A stretch of DNA of 13,570 nucleotides from JAJZMF01 sp035702845 (GCA_035702845.1 DASSZK010000092.1:1-13570); one strand, 5' to 3'. Shown: positions 5,570 to 13,071, numbered from the stretch's first letter. Translations and numbers: made by a program. Notes: generated by a model from the sequence alone, not told the origin.

Positions 5570-6858
5570 GGCGCAAGCTCCACGTTGCGGTGCATCGGCG
5601 AGCTGAACAGCTCGCCTAGGACCACGCATGCTGCCCCCCTGGCCCAGGCGACATCATCGACAGAGTCGACAAAGAAATCAATATTGCGGTCTATACCGGC
5701 AAAGCAGTGGTCGCGCATGGAGGACATCGCCGCTTCCCAGCGCAGTGGTCCGGCCTGCGTGCCCTCGCCCGAGACGATGACAAGACGGGGGTTCAACAAA
5801 TTCACGAGGCTGGCGATGCCAAGGCCGAGCATTGCCCCAGCTTTTTCAAGTGCGCCTATGGCAACCTTGTCCCCGTCCTCAGCTGCTGCCCGGATGGTGG
5901 GGATGGTCAGCTGGCTAAGGCTCAGGGGCGCCAACCGGCTTTCGGCGCCCCCCTCGATCGCCTCTCGCACATAAAGAGCGACGGCGGCGTCGTTGCTGAC
6001 CGCCTCGAGGCACCCGTTGCGCCCGCAACGGCAGGGGATAGAGGCCCCGGCTACCGGTAAGTGCCCGATCTCGCCGGCCGCTCCGTCGGCTCCCCGGTAA
6101 ATGTTGCCGGCAACCACCAAGCCGGCACCGACGCCCTCGCCGACAGAGACAACTATGAAGTCGTCGACACCATGACCACGGCCAAACCACTGTTCGGCGA
6201 CGGTCAAGGCGTTGACGTCATTGTCGACAAGCACCGGGCGGTCAAGGCGCTTGGACAGGGGCGCGGCCACCGCAACGTCGTGCCAGTCGAACGTTGGCGA
6301 GTACCGGCATACACCCGTCTCCGTGTGGATCAGACCGGTGAGGCCGATACCGACACCGACGATCTTTGCCATCCCCACGCCGGCGCGGTCCGCCGCATCC
6401 TCGATAGCAGTGCAGATCTGTTCGAGTACCGAGGAGGCTGCGCCAGGCCTCGCTCGCGTCGCCAACGGGTTGTCTGCGCTGTGAGGAGCCCAGTCCAGTT
6501 CGACCATCTCGGCGTAGAGCACCTCGGCCCGGATGTCAGTGACGACCACGAACACACCGTGGGTCATCAACTTGATACCCACGGCATAGTTGCGCTCGTC
6601 ATTGATCCGCAGGACCTGGGGCGGGCGGCCCCCGCGCGACTTCCCCTGGCCCACCTCGTTGACCAAACCGCTCTCTATGAGGTCGGCGACGATCGCAGAG
6701 ACGGTGGCCGGGCTGAGCCCTGTGGTACGAACGACGTCCGCCCGCGAGACGGCGCCGGTGCGCAGGACGTTGAAAACCAAGTTCCGGTTCATCTCCGCCA
6801 TGAGCCGCCGATCGCCCCGACGTATGCCGTGCTTGGAAAGTTCCTCGTCCCGGGGCAA
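5554..6858 (-). CDS. ROK-family transcriptional regulator (NagC/XylR type)
   Basis: The product has 434 residues. A winged helix-turn-helix (about 20-85, with SRADVVRTTGLSPATVS as the HTH) is fused to an ROK sugar-kinase-like domain (about 92-410). The sugar-kinase elements are retained: DND at 212-214, EIGH at 263-266, and the zinc site made by His266 and CRCGRNGC (Cys276, 278, 283). The effector is therefore probably a sugar or sugar phosphate, and residual kinase activity cannot be excluded. Such proteins usually repress sugar uptake or catabolism genes, but none lie here, so its targets may be elsewhere. The start is TTG, supported by GGAGG seven bases upstream; ATG 6801 is possible but would cut into the DNA-binding domain. 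A strong promoter with a pair of inverted elements precedes it, suggesting autoregulation. Confidence 0.93.
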   Translation of the reverse strand: MPRDEELSKHGIRRGDRRLMAEMNRNLVFNVLRTGAVSRADVVRTTGLSPATVSAIVADLIESGLVNEVGQGKSRGGRPPQVLRINDERNYAVGIKLMTHGVFVVVTDIRAEVLYAEMVELDWAPHSADNPLATRARPGAASSVLEQICTAIEDAADRAGVGMAKIVGVGIGLTGLIHTETGVCRYSPTFDWHDVAVAAPLSKRLDRPVLVDNDVNALTVAEQWFGRGHGVDDFIVVSVGEGVGAGLVVAGNIYRGADGAAGEIGHLPVAGASIPCRCGRNGCLEAVSNDAAVALYVREAIEGGAESRLAPLSLSQLTIPTIRAAAEDGDKVAIGALEKAGAMLGLGIASLVNLLNPRLVIVSGEGTQAGPLRWEAAMSSMRDHCFAGIDRNIDFFVDSVDDVAWARGAACVVLGELFSSPMHRNVELAPLRSH

Positions 6859-6880
6859 GCTCCGCCCTCCGTGAAGGTAG

Positions 6881-6900
6881 TGGCAACTAACTTCTTACGA
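6881..6900 (-). promoter_or_regulatory. Candidate ROK operator, proximal copy
   Basis: The minus strand reads TCGTAAG-AA-GTTAGTTG from 6900. It starts at about +1 of the ROK promoter. An inverted second copy lies at 6965-6983 and differs by a 2-base deletion between the two blocks. Binding by the ROK protein is inferred from position only. Confidence 0.5.
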
Positions 6901-6905
6901 TCTAC

Positions 6906-6934
6906 AAAGTAAGGCGGGACTCGCGACCTGTCAA
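6906..6934 (-). promoter_or_regulatory. Sigma-70-type promoter of the ROK gene
   Basis: On the minus strand TTGACA (6934-6929), a 17-base spacer and TACTTT (6911-6906) form a good housekeeping promoter. It predicts a start near 6899 and a leader of about 40 bases that holds the GGAGG Shine-Dalgarno at 6870-6866. Confidence 0.65.
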
Positions 6935-6964
6935 CGCAGGACCGTGACGGCGATGGCCTCTCAC

Positions 6965-6983
6965 TCGTAAGGTTAGTTGGCAC
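6965..6983 (+). promoter_or_regulatory. Candidate ROK operator, distal inverted copy
   Basis: The + strand reads TCGTAAG-GTTAGTTG from 6965, the inverted counterpart of the element at 6881-6900. All 15 shared bases match. It lies about 30 bases upstream of the ROK -35, so the two copies bracket the promoter. Confidence 0.5.
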
Positions 6984-6987
6984 CGGG

Positions 6988-7001
6988 CCGCCCATATGGG
7001 C
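6988..7001. promoter_or_regulatory. Palindrome GCCCATATGGGC, copy 1
   Basis: A perfect 12-base palindrome (6990-7001) is preceded by CC. The same CCGCCCAT...ATGGG core recurs 33 bases further on. It has no loop and so suits a dimeric DNA-binding protein better than an RNA hairpin. It lies between the pirin stop and the ROK promoter. Confidence 0.45.
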
Positions 7002-7020
7002 ATTTGGCTAAAGGGACGAA

Positions 7021-7034
7021 CCGCCCATTATGGG
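7021..7034. promoter_or_regulatory. Palindrome CCGCCCATTATGGG, copy 2
   Basis: This is a second copy of the palindromic core with one extra central base (CCCAT-T-ATGGG). It sits two bases beyond the pirin stop codon. The spacing to copy 1 is about three helical turns, as for two cooperatively bound sites. Confidence 0.45.
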
Positions 7035-7036
7035 AG

Positions 7037-8056
7037 TTAACGCAGGTCGGCGTCGTTCGCGTGCCGGTGTGGCACCTGCTGCGCTGGCACCCGGCCCAGC
7101 CGACCAGCCTCGTAGTCGTCGAGCGCTTGGCGGATCTCATCTTTCGTGTTCATCACAAAAGGGCCGTAGTGCACGACGGGCTCGCGGATAGGCAGGCCTC
7201 CGAGCAGGAGGACCTCCACGTTGGCCGAGCGCCCGTCTTGGCTCTCGGCCGCGCCGATCTGGACGACCTCGGCGTCAGCGCCAACCGCGCCCGGCGCAGA
7301 CGCGCTGCCGAGCACGGCGAGCTGACCGGCGACCAGCGGTCGACGCTCGCTCCCGACCGTTGCGTTCCCAGCCAGCACGTAGGCCAGCGCGTTGAAGTCC
7401 GCACGCCATGGCAGGAGCGCCTGCGCCCCGGGGCTCAGAGTGGCGTGGACAAGCGTTATGGGGGTGAAGGTCAACCCGGGGCCCTTGTGACCACCGAGCT
7501 CGCCGGCGATCACACGCACCAGACCCCCGCCGTCAGGGGTACGCACCAGGCTCGCCTGGTGGCCTCGGATGTCCTGGTACCGGGGTGGAGCCAACTTGTT
7601 GGACCGGGGCAGGTTCACCCACAGCTGGGCCCCGTGGAAGAGGCCCCCGCTCACCACAAGAGCTTCGGGCGGAGCCTCGATGTGCAAGATGCCAGCGCCG
7701 GCAGTCATCCACTGGGTGTCCCCGTCGCTTATGGTCCCCCCTCCGCCGTTGGAGTCCTGGTGCACGAAAGTGCCGTCGATTATGTAGGTGACGGTCTCAA
7801 ATCCCCGATGCGGGTGCCAGGGCGTCCCCTTGGCCTCGCCGGGGGCGTACTCGACCTCCCCCATCTGGTCCATATGTACGAACGGGTCCAGCTCGGACAT
7901 GGCGACGCCGGCAAAGGCCCGCCGGACCGGGAAGCCTTCGCCTTCGAACCCGCTCGGCGCCGTGATCACGGTACGCACGGGGCGAGGCCGGGCCCCGGCC
8001 GCGGGGGTAGGGAGCTCTGGCAGTACGAGCACGTCTTGCACCGTTACGGCAGGCAT
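7037..8056 (-). CDS. Pirin family protein (bicupin)
   Basis: Pirins are two-domain cupins that bind Fe or another divalent metal; some bacterial members act as quercetin dioxygenases and others as regulators of metabolic enzymes. The 339-residue product has the full metal site in its N-terminal cupin: His81 and His83 (TPWHPHRGFETVTYIIDG), then His125 and Glu127 (AGILHIEAPP), with spacing like the human protein. The second cupin (about 190-300) lacks an obvious metal site, as is usual. The start is ATG 8056, supported by AGGAGG nine bases upstream; the frame stays open for 27 further codons of basic sequence that look non-coding. It is 97 bases downstream of the kinase gene on the same strand. 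The substrate cannot be inferred. Confidence 0.93.
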   Translation of the reverse strand: MPAVTVQDVLVLPELPTPAAGARPRPVRTVITAPSGFEGEGFPVRRAFAGVAMSELDPFVHMDQMGEVEYAPGEAKGTPWHPHRGFETVTYIIDGTFVHQDSNGGGGTISDGDTQWMTAGAGILHIEAPPEALVVSGGLFHGAQLWVNLPRSNKLAPPRYQDIRGHQASLVRTPDGGGLVRVIAGELGGHKGPGLTFTPITLVHATLSPGAQALLPWRADFNALAYVLAGNATVGSERRPLVAGQLAVLGSASAPGAVGADAEVVQIGAAESQDGRSANVEVLLLGGLPIREPVVHYGPFVMNTKDEIRQALDDYEAGRLGRVPAQQVPHRHANDADLR

Positions 8057-8152
8057 GACCTTGGACCTCCTGGCGCGGTCCCTTGAACGTCCTATACGCC
8101 GGCACGGCGAGGAGCGGGAGCGCTCAATGGTCAACAACGGCTCTGCGCCTCG

Positions 8153-9157
8153 CTATTCCTCGCGGGGCACCCGGTCCTCGCGGGGCACCCGGTCCTCTCG
8201 GAGAGCACGGGGCACTTTCAAGAGCAATGCTCGTTTTCGCACCTCAACCCGAAGCTCGCTCGCAGTGCCGAGGGCTTCGCCGTCGAGCTGTAGCGGCCAT
8301 GACCCGAGGGTCACCCGCACGCTTACCGTCGCTCCTCGCAGGTGCGTGAAGCCCGGACGCTGCCTCCCGGCGACGAACCGGCGGGCCAGTTCGACCCAGC
8401 CCCAGATGCCTTCGGGGCTGAGCACTCCCACCTCAAGGATCCCGTCGTCAGGTTCCGCGCCGGGGAGCACGGTGAACCCACCCGGGAGGATCCCGACGTT
8501 GCCCACCACTACCGAGCGTGCCTGGAACGCCAGCGGCGGAGCCCCGTCTACGCTGACCTCCACCTCCACGGCTCGGCCGGGCAGGTGGGGCAGGGCGGCG
8601 AGGGCGTAACCGGCCCACCCGAAGGCATGCTTGGGGTACCGGGCAGCTGTGGCTACTACCGCCGCGTCGATGCCGATACCGGCCATGGCAACGAAAGGGG
8701 CGTCGCCCGCAAAAGCGACGTCCACCAGACGTGTGTCGCCGGTGAAGCCGTTACGCAACGAGGCGGCAAGGCCTGCCGGCACGCCCAGGGCATGGGCGAA
8801 CAAGTTGGCCGTGCCGCGCGGCACGACGGCGAGAGGGACGCCCGTGCCGGCCAGGTCATGGGCGCATGCCCTCACCGTGCCGTCACCACCGACCGCGAAG
8901 ACGATCTTTTCCTCGGCGGCCGTGACCCCTGGACGATCCTCGTGCTTGATGCCCTCAGCCCCTGGCCACGCCCTCGGGGCACCGGGCTCAAGGAACTCCC
9001 TGACCCGGCGGTGCAGGCCGCGACTGGTGTCACCTTCCTCGGTGACCACCATCTCCGTCCGCCAGCCATAGCGGGCGCCGGCCTCCTCGCAGTGCCTGCC
9101 CAACGTGTCAAGCCGGTGGGTGCCCAGCGGGTTCACCACGAACAGAGCTGATCTCAA
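8153..9157 (-). CDS. Diacylglycerol kinase family lipid kinase
   Basis: The 334-residue protein has the DAGK catalytic fold shared with DgkB- and YegS-like enzymes, which phosphorylate diacylglycerol or related lipids with ATP at the membrane. Visible motifs are VVNPLGT at the N-terminus, GGDGTV (90-95) for nucleotide binding, PRGTANLFA (113-121), GNVG (219-222), PDDGILEV (236-243) and LQLDGE (289-294). An insertion rich in Ala, Pro and Gly (about 58-84) precedes the GGDGT strand. The C-terminus carries a hexapeptide repeat, REDRVP twice followed by REE. The start is TTG 9157, because the next candidates would remove the first beta strand; its Shine-Dalgarno is poor (GGGAG about 14 bases upstream). 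In actinomycetes such enzymes may also serve phosphoinositide or glycolipid synthesis, so the lipid substrate is open. Confidence 0.88.
   Translation of the reverse strand: MRSALFVVNPLGTHRLDTLGRHCEEAGARYGWRTEMVVTEEGDTSRGLHRRVREFLEPGAPRAWPGAEGIKHEDRPGVTAAEEKIVFAVGGDGTVRACAHDLAGTGVPLAVVPRGTANLFAHALGVPAGLAASLRNGFTGDTRLVDVAFAGDAPFVAMAGIGIDAAVVATAARYPKHAFGWAGYALAALPHLPGRAVEVEVSVDGAPPLAFQARSVVVGNVGILPGGFTVLPGAEPDDGILEVGVLSPEGIWGWVELARRFVAGRQRPGFTHLRGATVSVRVTLGSWPLQLDGEALGTASELRVEVRKRALLLKVPRALREDRVPREDRVPREE
8157..8201. repeat. 18-bp tandem repeat in the lipid kinase C-terminus
   Basis: TCCTCGCGGGGCACCCGG (8157-8174) is repeated exactly at 8175-8192, and a partial third copy ends at 8201. It is in frame and encodes REDRVP REDRVP REE at the extreme C-terminus. 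Exact identity points to recent expansion, and length may vary between strains. Confidence 0.88.
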
Positions 9158-9232
9158 GGTCTGCTTTGCTTCTCCCAGGCCAGGGTAACCGGCGCTCGAG
9201 GCGAGGGTGCGGCGGCATCGCAGGACCCCAAC

Positions 9233-9247
9233 TGAGACTGGTTCTCA
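9233..9247 (+). promoter_or_regulatory. Fur/Zur-type operator upstream of the metal ABC operon
   Basis: TGAGACTGGTTCTCA is a 15-base interrupted palindrome (TGAGA-N5-TCTCA) that fits the 7-1-7 Fur-family box and resembles actinobacterial Zur boxes of the TGAAAATGATTTTCA kind. If RNA starts at the ATG 9266, it spans -33 to -19, where a bound repressor would block RNA polymerase. The operon it precedes encodes a metal importer and a Fur-family protein. Confidence 0.65.
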
Positions 9248-9253
9248 TTCGTA

Positions 9254-9265
9254 TACCATGGGCGC
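9254..9265 (+). promoter_or_regulatory. -10 element for a leaderless metal-uptake transcript
   Basis: TACCAT (9254-9259) fits the actinobacterial TANNNT -10 and is followed by six bases and then ATG 9266. This is the same geometry as at the exported-protein gene (ATG 5473). No good -35 is seen, and no Shine-Dalgarno precedes the ATG. The ATG at 9258 is out of frame. Confidence 0.5.
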
Positions 9266-10372
9266 ATGGTCTCCAGGCCTGCCGCATTGACCAGACATCG
9301 GAGGCGGCAAGCCGGTCGTCAGGCAACGGCCGGTCGGCAGGCAGCGGCCCGCGCCGTTACGACCTGCCTCGTCGCGGCCGGCCTTGCATCGTTTGGCGCG
9401 ACCTCCGCCGGGCTTAGCGCCGCGCGCCCCGCAGGCGCCACCGTGGCCCCTCATGTGCAGCCCGCGGGTATTGCCACTTCCCGGACGATGGTGCGTGTCA
9501 TCGCCGCCGAAAGCCAGTACGCCAACGTGGCGGCGCAGGTAGGAGGCCGATATGTCCGCATCGACGCAGTGATGACCAACCCCGACACCGATCCTCACGA
9601 CTTCGAAGCAAGCTTGAGGGTGGCTTCCGAGATCAACCAGGCCCAGATCGCCGTCCAAAATGGGCTCGGCTACGACGTGTTCATGTCCAAGTTGGAAGCG
9701 GCCGACGGGCCAAGGGGACAGATGGTCGTGGTAGCGGGCAATCTCGTGCGCAATGCGCCCGACGAGGCGGACAACCCGCACCTTTGGTACTACCCCGCCA
9801 CCATGCCTGCGGTGGCGGCACAGGTAGCAGCTGACCTCGGTCGCCTGCAGCCGTGGCACCGTCGTTATTTTTCCCAGCGTTTGGCCCTTTTTGACCGTTC
9901 GCTGCTCGTTTGGCACCGCGCCCTTGTCTCGCTGCGCCGCTCGGGACGAGGTGTGGCGGTAGCCGTCACCGAACCGGTGGCGAACTACCTCCTCCAAGCC
10001 GCCGGCCTGCGGGTGGCCACACCGCGCGCCCTGCAGCTTGCCGTGATGAACGGTACCGACCCGGCACCCCAGGACATAGCCGTGCAGGACCTGCTCATCG
10101 AGCGCCACCGCGTCAAGGCGCTGGTCTACAACGAGCAGGTGCAGGACGGGGTTACGAAAGCGTTCCTGGCGGCGGCGCGCAAGGCCCATGTACCCGTGGT
10201 CGGCGTGTACGAGACGATGCCGGCGCGCAGTTACGACTACCAGCACTGGGTGCTTTCTACCGTTACCGACCTGGCAAGGAGCATCGGGCTGTCCACGGCT
10301 CCGCGATCAAAAGGGGGCTCGGGGCTCGCCCCAAGTTTGCCAACGGCTCCCCGAGGCGGCTCACGGCCATGA
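9266..10372 (+). CDS. znuA: Zinc/manganese ABC transporter substrate-binding protein (ZnuA-like)
   Basis: This 368-residue extracytoplasmic binding protein belongs to the cluster A-I metal-binding family and delivers Zn or Mn to the importer encoded downstream. A long, very basic N-terminus (about 30 residues) precedes a hydrophobic segment, consistent with an export signal; I see no clear lipobox. Expected ligands are His111 (DPHDFE) and His172 (NPHLWYYP). The third position is Glu236 (TEPVANYL) instead of the His usual in ZnuA, and the C-lobe site is YETMP (Glu316). The central His-rich loop of many zinc-specific ZnuA proteins is absent. The metal is therefore zinc or manganese, with zinc favoured only by the operator and regulator context. 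Its TGA overlaps the ATPase start as ATGA. The symbol is provisional. Confidence 0.88.
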   Translation: MVSRPAALTRHRRRQAGRQATAGRQAAARAVTTCLVAAGLASFGATSAGLSAARPAGATVAPHVQPAGIATSRTMVRVIAAESQYANVAAQVGGRYVRIDAVMTNPDTDPHDFEASLRVASEINQAQIAVQNGLGYDVFMSKLEAADGPRGQMVVVAGNLVRNAPDEADNPHLWYYPATMPAVAAQVAADLGRLQPWHRRYFSQRLALFDRSLLVWHRALVSLRRSGRGVAVAVTEPVANYLLQAAGLRVATPRALQLAVMNGTDPAPQDIAVQDLLIERHRVKALVYNEQVQDGVTKAFLAAARKAHVPVVGVYETMPARSYDYQHWVLSTVTDLARSIGLSTAPRSKGGSGLAPSLPTAPRGGSRP

Positions 10373-11214
10373 CGGCGGAGCTACCTTTCGGCGCCCCGCA
10401 GGCGCCCCCGGCCGGCCCGCCGGTGCTCGAGGTGGCTGGGCTGAGTGTGCGCCTGGGACGCCGGCCGGTTCTTTCGGGCGTCTCATTGCAGCTGCAAGAG
10501 GGCGAAGTCATGGGCTTGATCGGCGCCAACGGCGCCGGCAAAACCACCCTGCTGCGCACGATCCTTGGGCTCCAGGTCCCCGAAGCCGGGGACGTGGTGC
10601 TACGTACCAACAGCCGAGGCAAGAAGGGTGTCGGCTACGTGCCGCAGAAGATCAACCTCAGTGCCGACCTCCCCTTGCGTACCCGCGACCTGGTCGCTCT
10701 GGGCGCCGATGGTCACCGCCTGGGCCCAGGGTGGCCCGGCAACAAGCGATGGCGGCTGGCCGACGACCTGCTGGATGCGGTAGGCGCGGGTCACCTCGCA
10801 CAAGCACGCGTCGGTGCGCTGTCGGGCGGGGAGCAGCAGCGGGCCCTCATCGCCCATGCCATGGCCGGCCAACCCAGCCTCGTGCTGCTCGACGAGCCGC
10901 TGGCCAACCTGGACCTGCGCGCTGCGCGTGAGGTGGTCCTCCTCCTCGGGCGGCTCGCCAGCGCTCAGGGCGTCGCCGTGCTCGTCTCCACTCACGACAT
11001 CAATCCCCTACTTCCTGTGATGGACCGGCTCGTGTACCTGGCCAACGGGCGTTCGGTGACAGGGACACCGCAAGAGGTGGTGCGGGGGGACGTCCTGACC
11101 CGCCTGTACGGGCACCACGTCGACGTACTGCGTGCTCATGGACGGGTCATCGTGTCGGTGGGCGACGACGGGCCCGACGACCCCGTCTGGGACGGCAGCG
11201 GGAGCGACCTGTGA
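10369..11214 (+). CDS. znuC: Metal ABC transporter ATP-binding protein (ZnuC-like)
   Basis: This is the cytoplasmic ATPase that powers the importer. All nucleotide-binding elements are intact in the 281 residues: Walker A GANGAGKT (52-59), Q-loop VPQK (Gln93), signature LSGGE (151-155), Walker B LVLLDEP (171-177) and the switch His209 (STHD). The frame is open far upstream into the preceding gene, but homology begins at PVLEVAGLSVRLG. The ATG at 10369 forms an ATGA overlap with the binding-protein stop, so I take that start. A short acidic C-terminal extension follows the ATPase fold. Its stop overlaps the permease start as GTGA, so the genes are translationally coupled. Family assignment is firm; metal specificity follows the neighbours. 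Confidence 0.94.
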   Translation: MTAELPFGAPQAPPAGPPVLEVAGLSVRLGRRPVLSGVSLQLQEGEVMGLIGANGAGKTTLLRTILGLQVPEAGDVVLRTNSRGKKGVGYVPQKINLSADLPLRTRDLVALGADGHRLGPGWPGNKRWRLADDLLDAVGAGHLAQARVGALSGGEQQRALIAHAMAGQPSLVLLDEPLANLDLRAAREVVLLLGRLASAQGVAVLVSTHDINPLLPVMDRLVYLANGRSVTGTPQEVVRGDVLTRLYGHHVDVLRAHGRVIVSVGDDGPDDPVWDGSGSDL

Positions 11215-12107
11215 AGTGGCTGTTCGCACCGGGGCTTTTCAGCAGTGGCCCCGTCTTGCAAGCCGCTGTCGTTGGCGTGGTGGTGGCCGTTGCGTGCGCG
11301 CCGGTCGGGGTCTTCACGGTAGCCAGAGGGCAGTCGTTCGCCGGCCACGCTTTTGCTGACATTGCCTCCACTGGTGGTTCGGCGGCGGCTTTGTTCGGGT
11401 TCAGCCCCCTCCTGGGGTTCCTCGGCATGGCACTGGCGGGTGCTAGCGCGACCGAGGCCTTGTCTGCCCCCGGCGCGCATGCCCGTGACCGCGATCTCGT
11501 GACCGGCACGGTCTTCGGAGCCGCCCTTGGCCTGTCTGCCTTGCTGCTTTACCTGCAGAGCACAGAGCAGTCAACGGGTGGCACGGTCGTGAGCGTCCTG
11601 TTCGGCTCGCTCTTTGTCGTCGGGCCCGAGACATGGCCGTTGGTGGTCCCGGCCGCCACCCTCGCCCTGGTGGCCAGCGCCGTTCTTTACCGGCCTTTGC
11701 TGCTCGCAACGATCAGCTCCGAACTGGCGGTCGCCCGCCGGGTGCGCCTGAGGTGGATGTCCGCGGCCCACAGCGCGGTTCTCGCTACATGCGTCGCACT
11801 GAGCGCAGTGACCATTGGGGCCGTGCTTTCGACCGCCTTGCTCGTGGGGCCGGCGGCTGTCGGGTCGCGCCTGGGCCGCACACCACCGCAAGCCATTGCC
11901 TGGGCGGCCGCCACGGGTGCCGGGTGCACGTTGGCCGGGATCTGGCTGGCGTACGACAGTTACGAGTGGCCACCGAGAGGCCAAGGCTGGCCAGTGAGCT
12001 TCTTTGTGGTGACCCTGGTCGTTGCCGCGTACGGGGCCTCCCGGATGTACAGGCCCAAGCTCCGCGCGCCCCGGCTGGGCGGGCACCCGCTCGAGGACCG
12101 GGGGTAA
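11211..12107 (+). CDS. znuB: Metal ABC transporter permease, first (ZnuB/ABC-3 family)
   Basis: This 298-residue integral membrane protein has roughly eight or nine hydrophobic helices. Family features are visible: the VARGQSFAGHAFADIASTGGS segment after the first helix, VSVLFGSLFVV mid-protein, the cytoplasmic SSELAVARRVRLR coupling region, and GAVLSTALLVGPAAVGSRLG near the end. It forms half or all of the channel for the metal. The GTG start overlaps the ATPase stop (GTGA), with GGAG just upstream. A second, clearly different permease follows immediately, so the working transporter is probably a heterodimer. The C-terminal tail is short and basic. Confidence 0.9.
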   Translation: MKWLFAPGLFSSGPVLQAAVVGVVVAVACAPVGVFTVARGQSFAGHAFADIASTGGSAAALFGFSPLLGFLGMALAGASATEALSAPGAHARDRDLVTGTVFGAALGLSALLLYLQSTEQSTGGTVVSVLFGSLFVVGPETWPLVVPAATLALVASAVLYRPLLLATISSELAVARRVRLRWMSAAHSAVLATCVALSAVTIGAVLSTALLVGPAAVGSRLGRTPPQAIAWAAATGAGCTLAGIWLAYDSYEWPPRGQGWPVSFFVVTLVVAAYGASRMYRPKLRAPRLGGHPLEDRG

Positions 12108-12114
12108 CGAGGTC

Positions 12115-13071
12115 TTGTTCTCATCTTTCATGGCTCACGTGTGGGCAGAAATGGCAGTAGTCGCCCTCGTTGCAGGGGTTGTGGGCTTCTTCGTCGTCAT
12201 GCGGGGAGCGACGTTCGCCGCCCATACACTGCCCCAGGGTGCGTTCACCGGAGCAGCGGGCGCATCGCTCGCAGGGGTGGGGACTGCCCCGGGGGCCGCT
12301 GCTTTCTCAATCCTGGCGGTGCTGGCCCTCGCCAGATGGGGACGGCGAGGCCGTCATGACGTCGTCACTGCACTCGTCCTGGTCATGCTCCTGGCCACGG
12401 GCTCGCTGTTCCTCAGCCTGGGCTCGCAGTACGCCAACGAGACGTACTCGTTGCTGTTCGGAGACCCAGTTGCGGCCACCACCGGAGACCTCGCCCCCAC
12501 CGCTGCTGCGGGAGCCGTCTGCATCGCTTTCTGCCTGGTGATGCAACGGAGGTTCTTGCTCAGCTCTTTGGACGATGAGCTGGCGAGGGCCCGAGGCGTA
12601 GCGCCCAGGGTGACCGAGCTGGCTTTCCTCGCAGTCCTCGGCGCCGCCACTACCCTTGCGCTACCCATCGTCGGCGCGCTGTTGGTTTTCAGCCTCATGA
12701 TCGGCCCTCCGGCCGCGGCCCGTACGCTGAGCAGCCGCCCGGGCATGGCTTTGCTCTTGTCAGCCACCTTCTCGCTTCTCACGGGTTGGGCAGCGCTCGC
12801 CGGCTCGTACTGGACCAACTGGCCCATCGGCTTTTTCGTGGGCGTCCTCGGGGCGGCTTGGTACGCCCTCGGGCGCCTCGTCTCCGGCCGTTCCGGGCGG
12901 CGCCTGCAGGCGCGGGGAGCCGGTCCACGGGCTGGCACCGGGCACCAGACCGGGCCGCGCCGCGGGCCAGAGATATGGTCGGAGCATGAGGAACCCGTTC
13001 GCGTGAAGCGGCTAGGGCGCCACGGGCCCCGAGCCGGAGTGCCGAGGTCGGCAGGAGTGTGGCAGCCGTGA
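12115..13071 (+). CDS. znuB: Metal ABC transporter permease, second (ZnuB/ABC-3 family)
   Basis: This is a second permease of the same family as its neighbour but strongly diverged from it. It keeps VVMRGATFAAHTLPQGAFTGAAG, ETYSLLFGDPVAA, the LDDELARARGVAPRV coupling segment and LPIVGALLVFSLMIGPPAAA. I prefer TTG 12115, eight bases after the previous stop: the resulting LFSSFMAHVWAEM aligns best with the usual family N-terminus and GGGGG lies 10 bases upstream. ATG 12130 is the alternative. After the last helix there is an unusual tail of about 60 residues rich in Arg, Gly and Pro, which ends in a GTGA overlap with the regulator gene. The tail may be cytoplasmic and disordered; a frameshift is possible, but the clean overlap argues against it. 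Confidence 0.88.
   Translation: MFSSFMAHVWAEMAVVALVAGVVGFFVVMRGATFAAHTLPQGAFTGAAGASLAGVGTAPGAAAFSILAVLALARWGRRGRHDVVTALVLVMLLATGSLFLSLGSQYANETYSLLFGDPVAATTGDLAPTAAAGAVCIAFCLVMQRRFLLSSLDDELARARGVAPRVTELAFLAVLGAATTLALPIVGALLVFSLMIGPPAAARTLSSRPGMALLLSATFSLLTGWAALAGSYWTNWPIGFFVGVLGAAWYALGRLVSGRSGRRLQARGAGPRAGTGHQTGPRRGPEIWSEHEEPVRVKRLGRHGPRAGVPRSAGVWQP

Noticed and set aside
6061..6912. A 283-codon + strand open frame
   Set aside because: It is a shadow of the ROK gene in high-GC DNA, with no family motif.
6977..8086. A 369-codon + strand open frame
   Set aside because: It lies opposite the pirin gene, whose metal-binding motifs and Shine-Dalgarno are clear. The + frame product looks like low-complexity antisense sequence.
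8057..8137. 27-residue N-terminal extension of pirin
   Set aside because: The extension would include the Shine-Dalgarno AGGAGG, is Arg/Ser-rich, and family alignment starts near MPAVTVQDV.
8342..9151. A 269-codon + strand open frame
   Set aside because: It lies opposite the lipid kinase, whose GGDGT and other motifs are intact.
9245..10246. A 333-codon minus-strand open frame opposite the binding-protein gene
   Set aside because: It mirrors the codon bias of a well-supported + strand gene, has no recognisable domain, and overlaps the operator and the znuA start.
9910..10368. N-terminal extension of the ATPase frame by 153 codons
   Set aside because: It overlaps the binding-protein gene in another frame. 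Homology and the ATGA overlap place the start at 10369.
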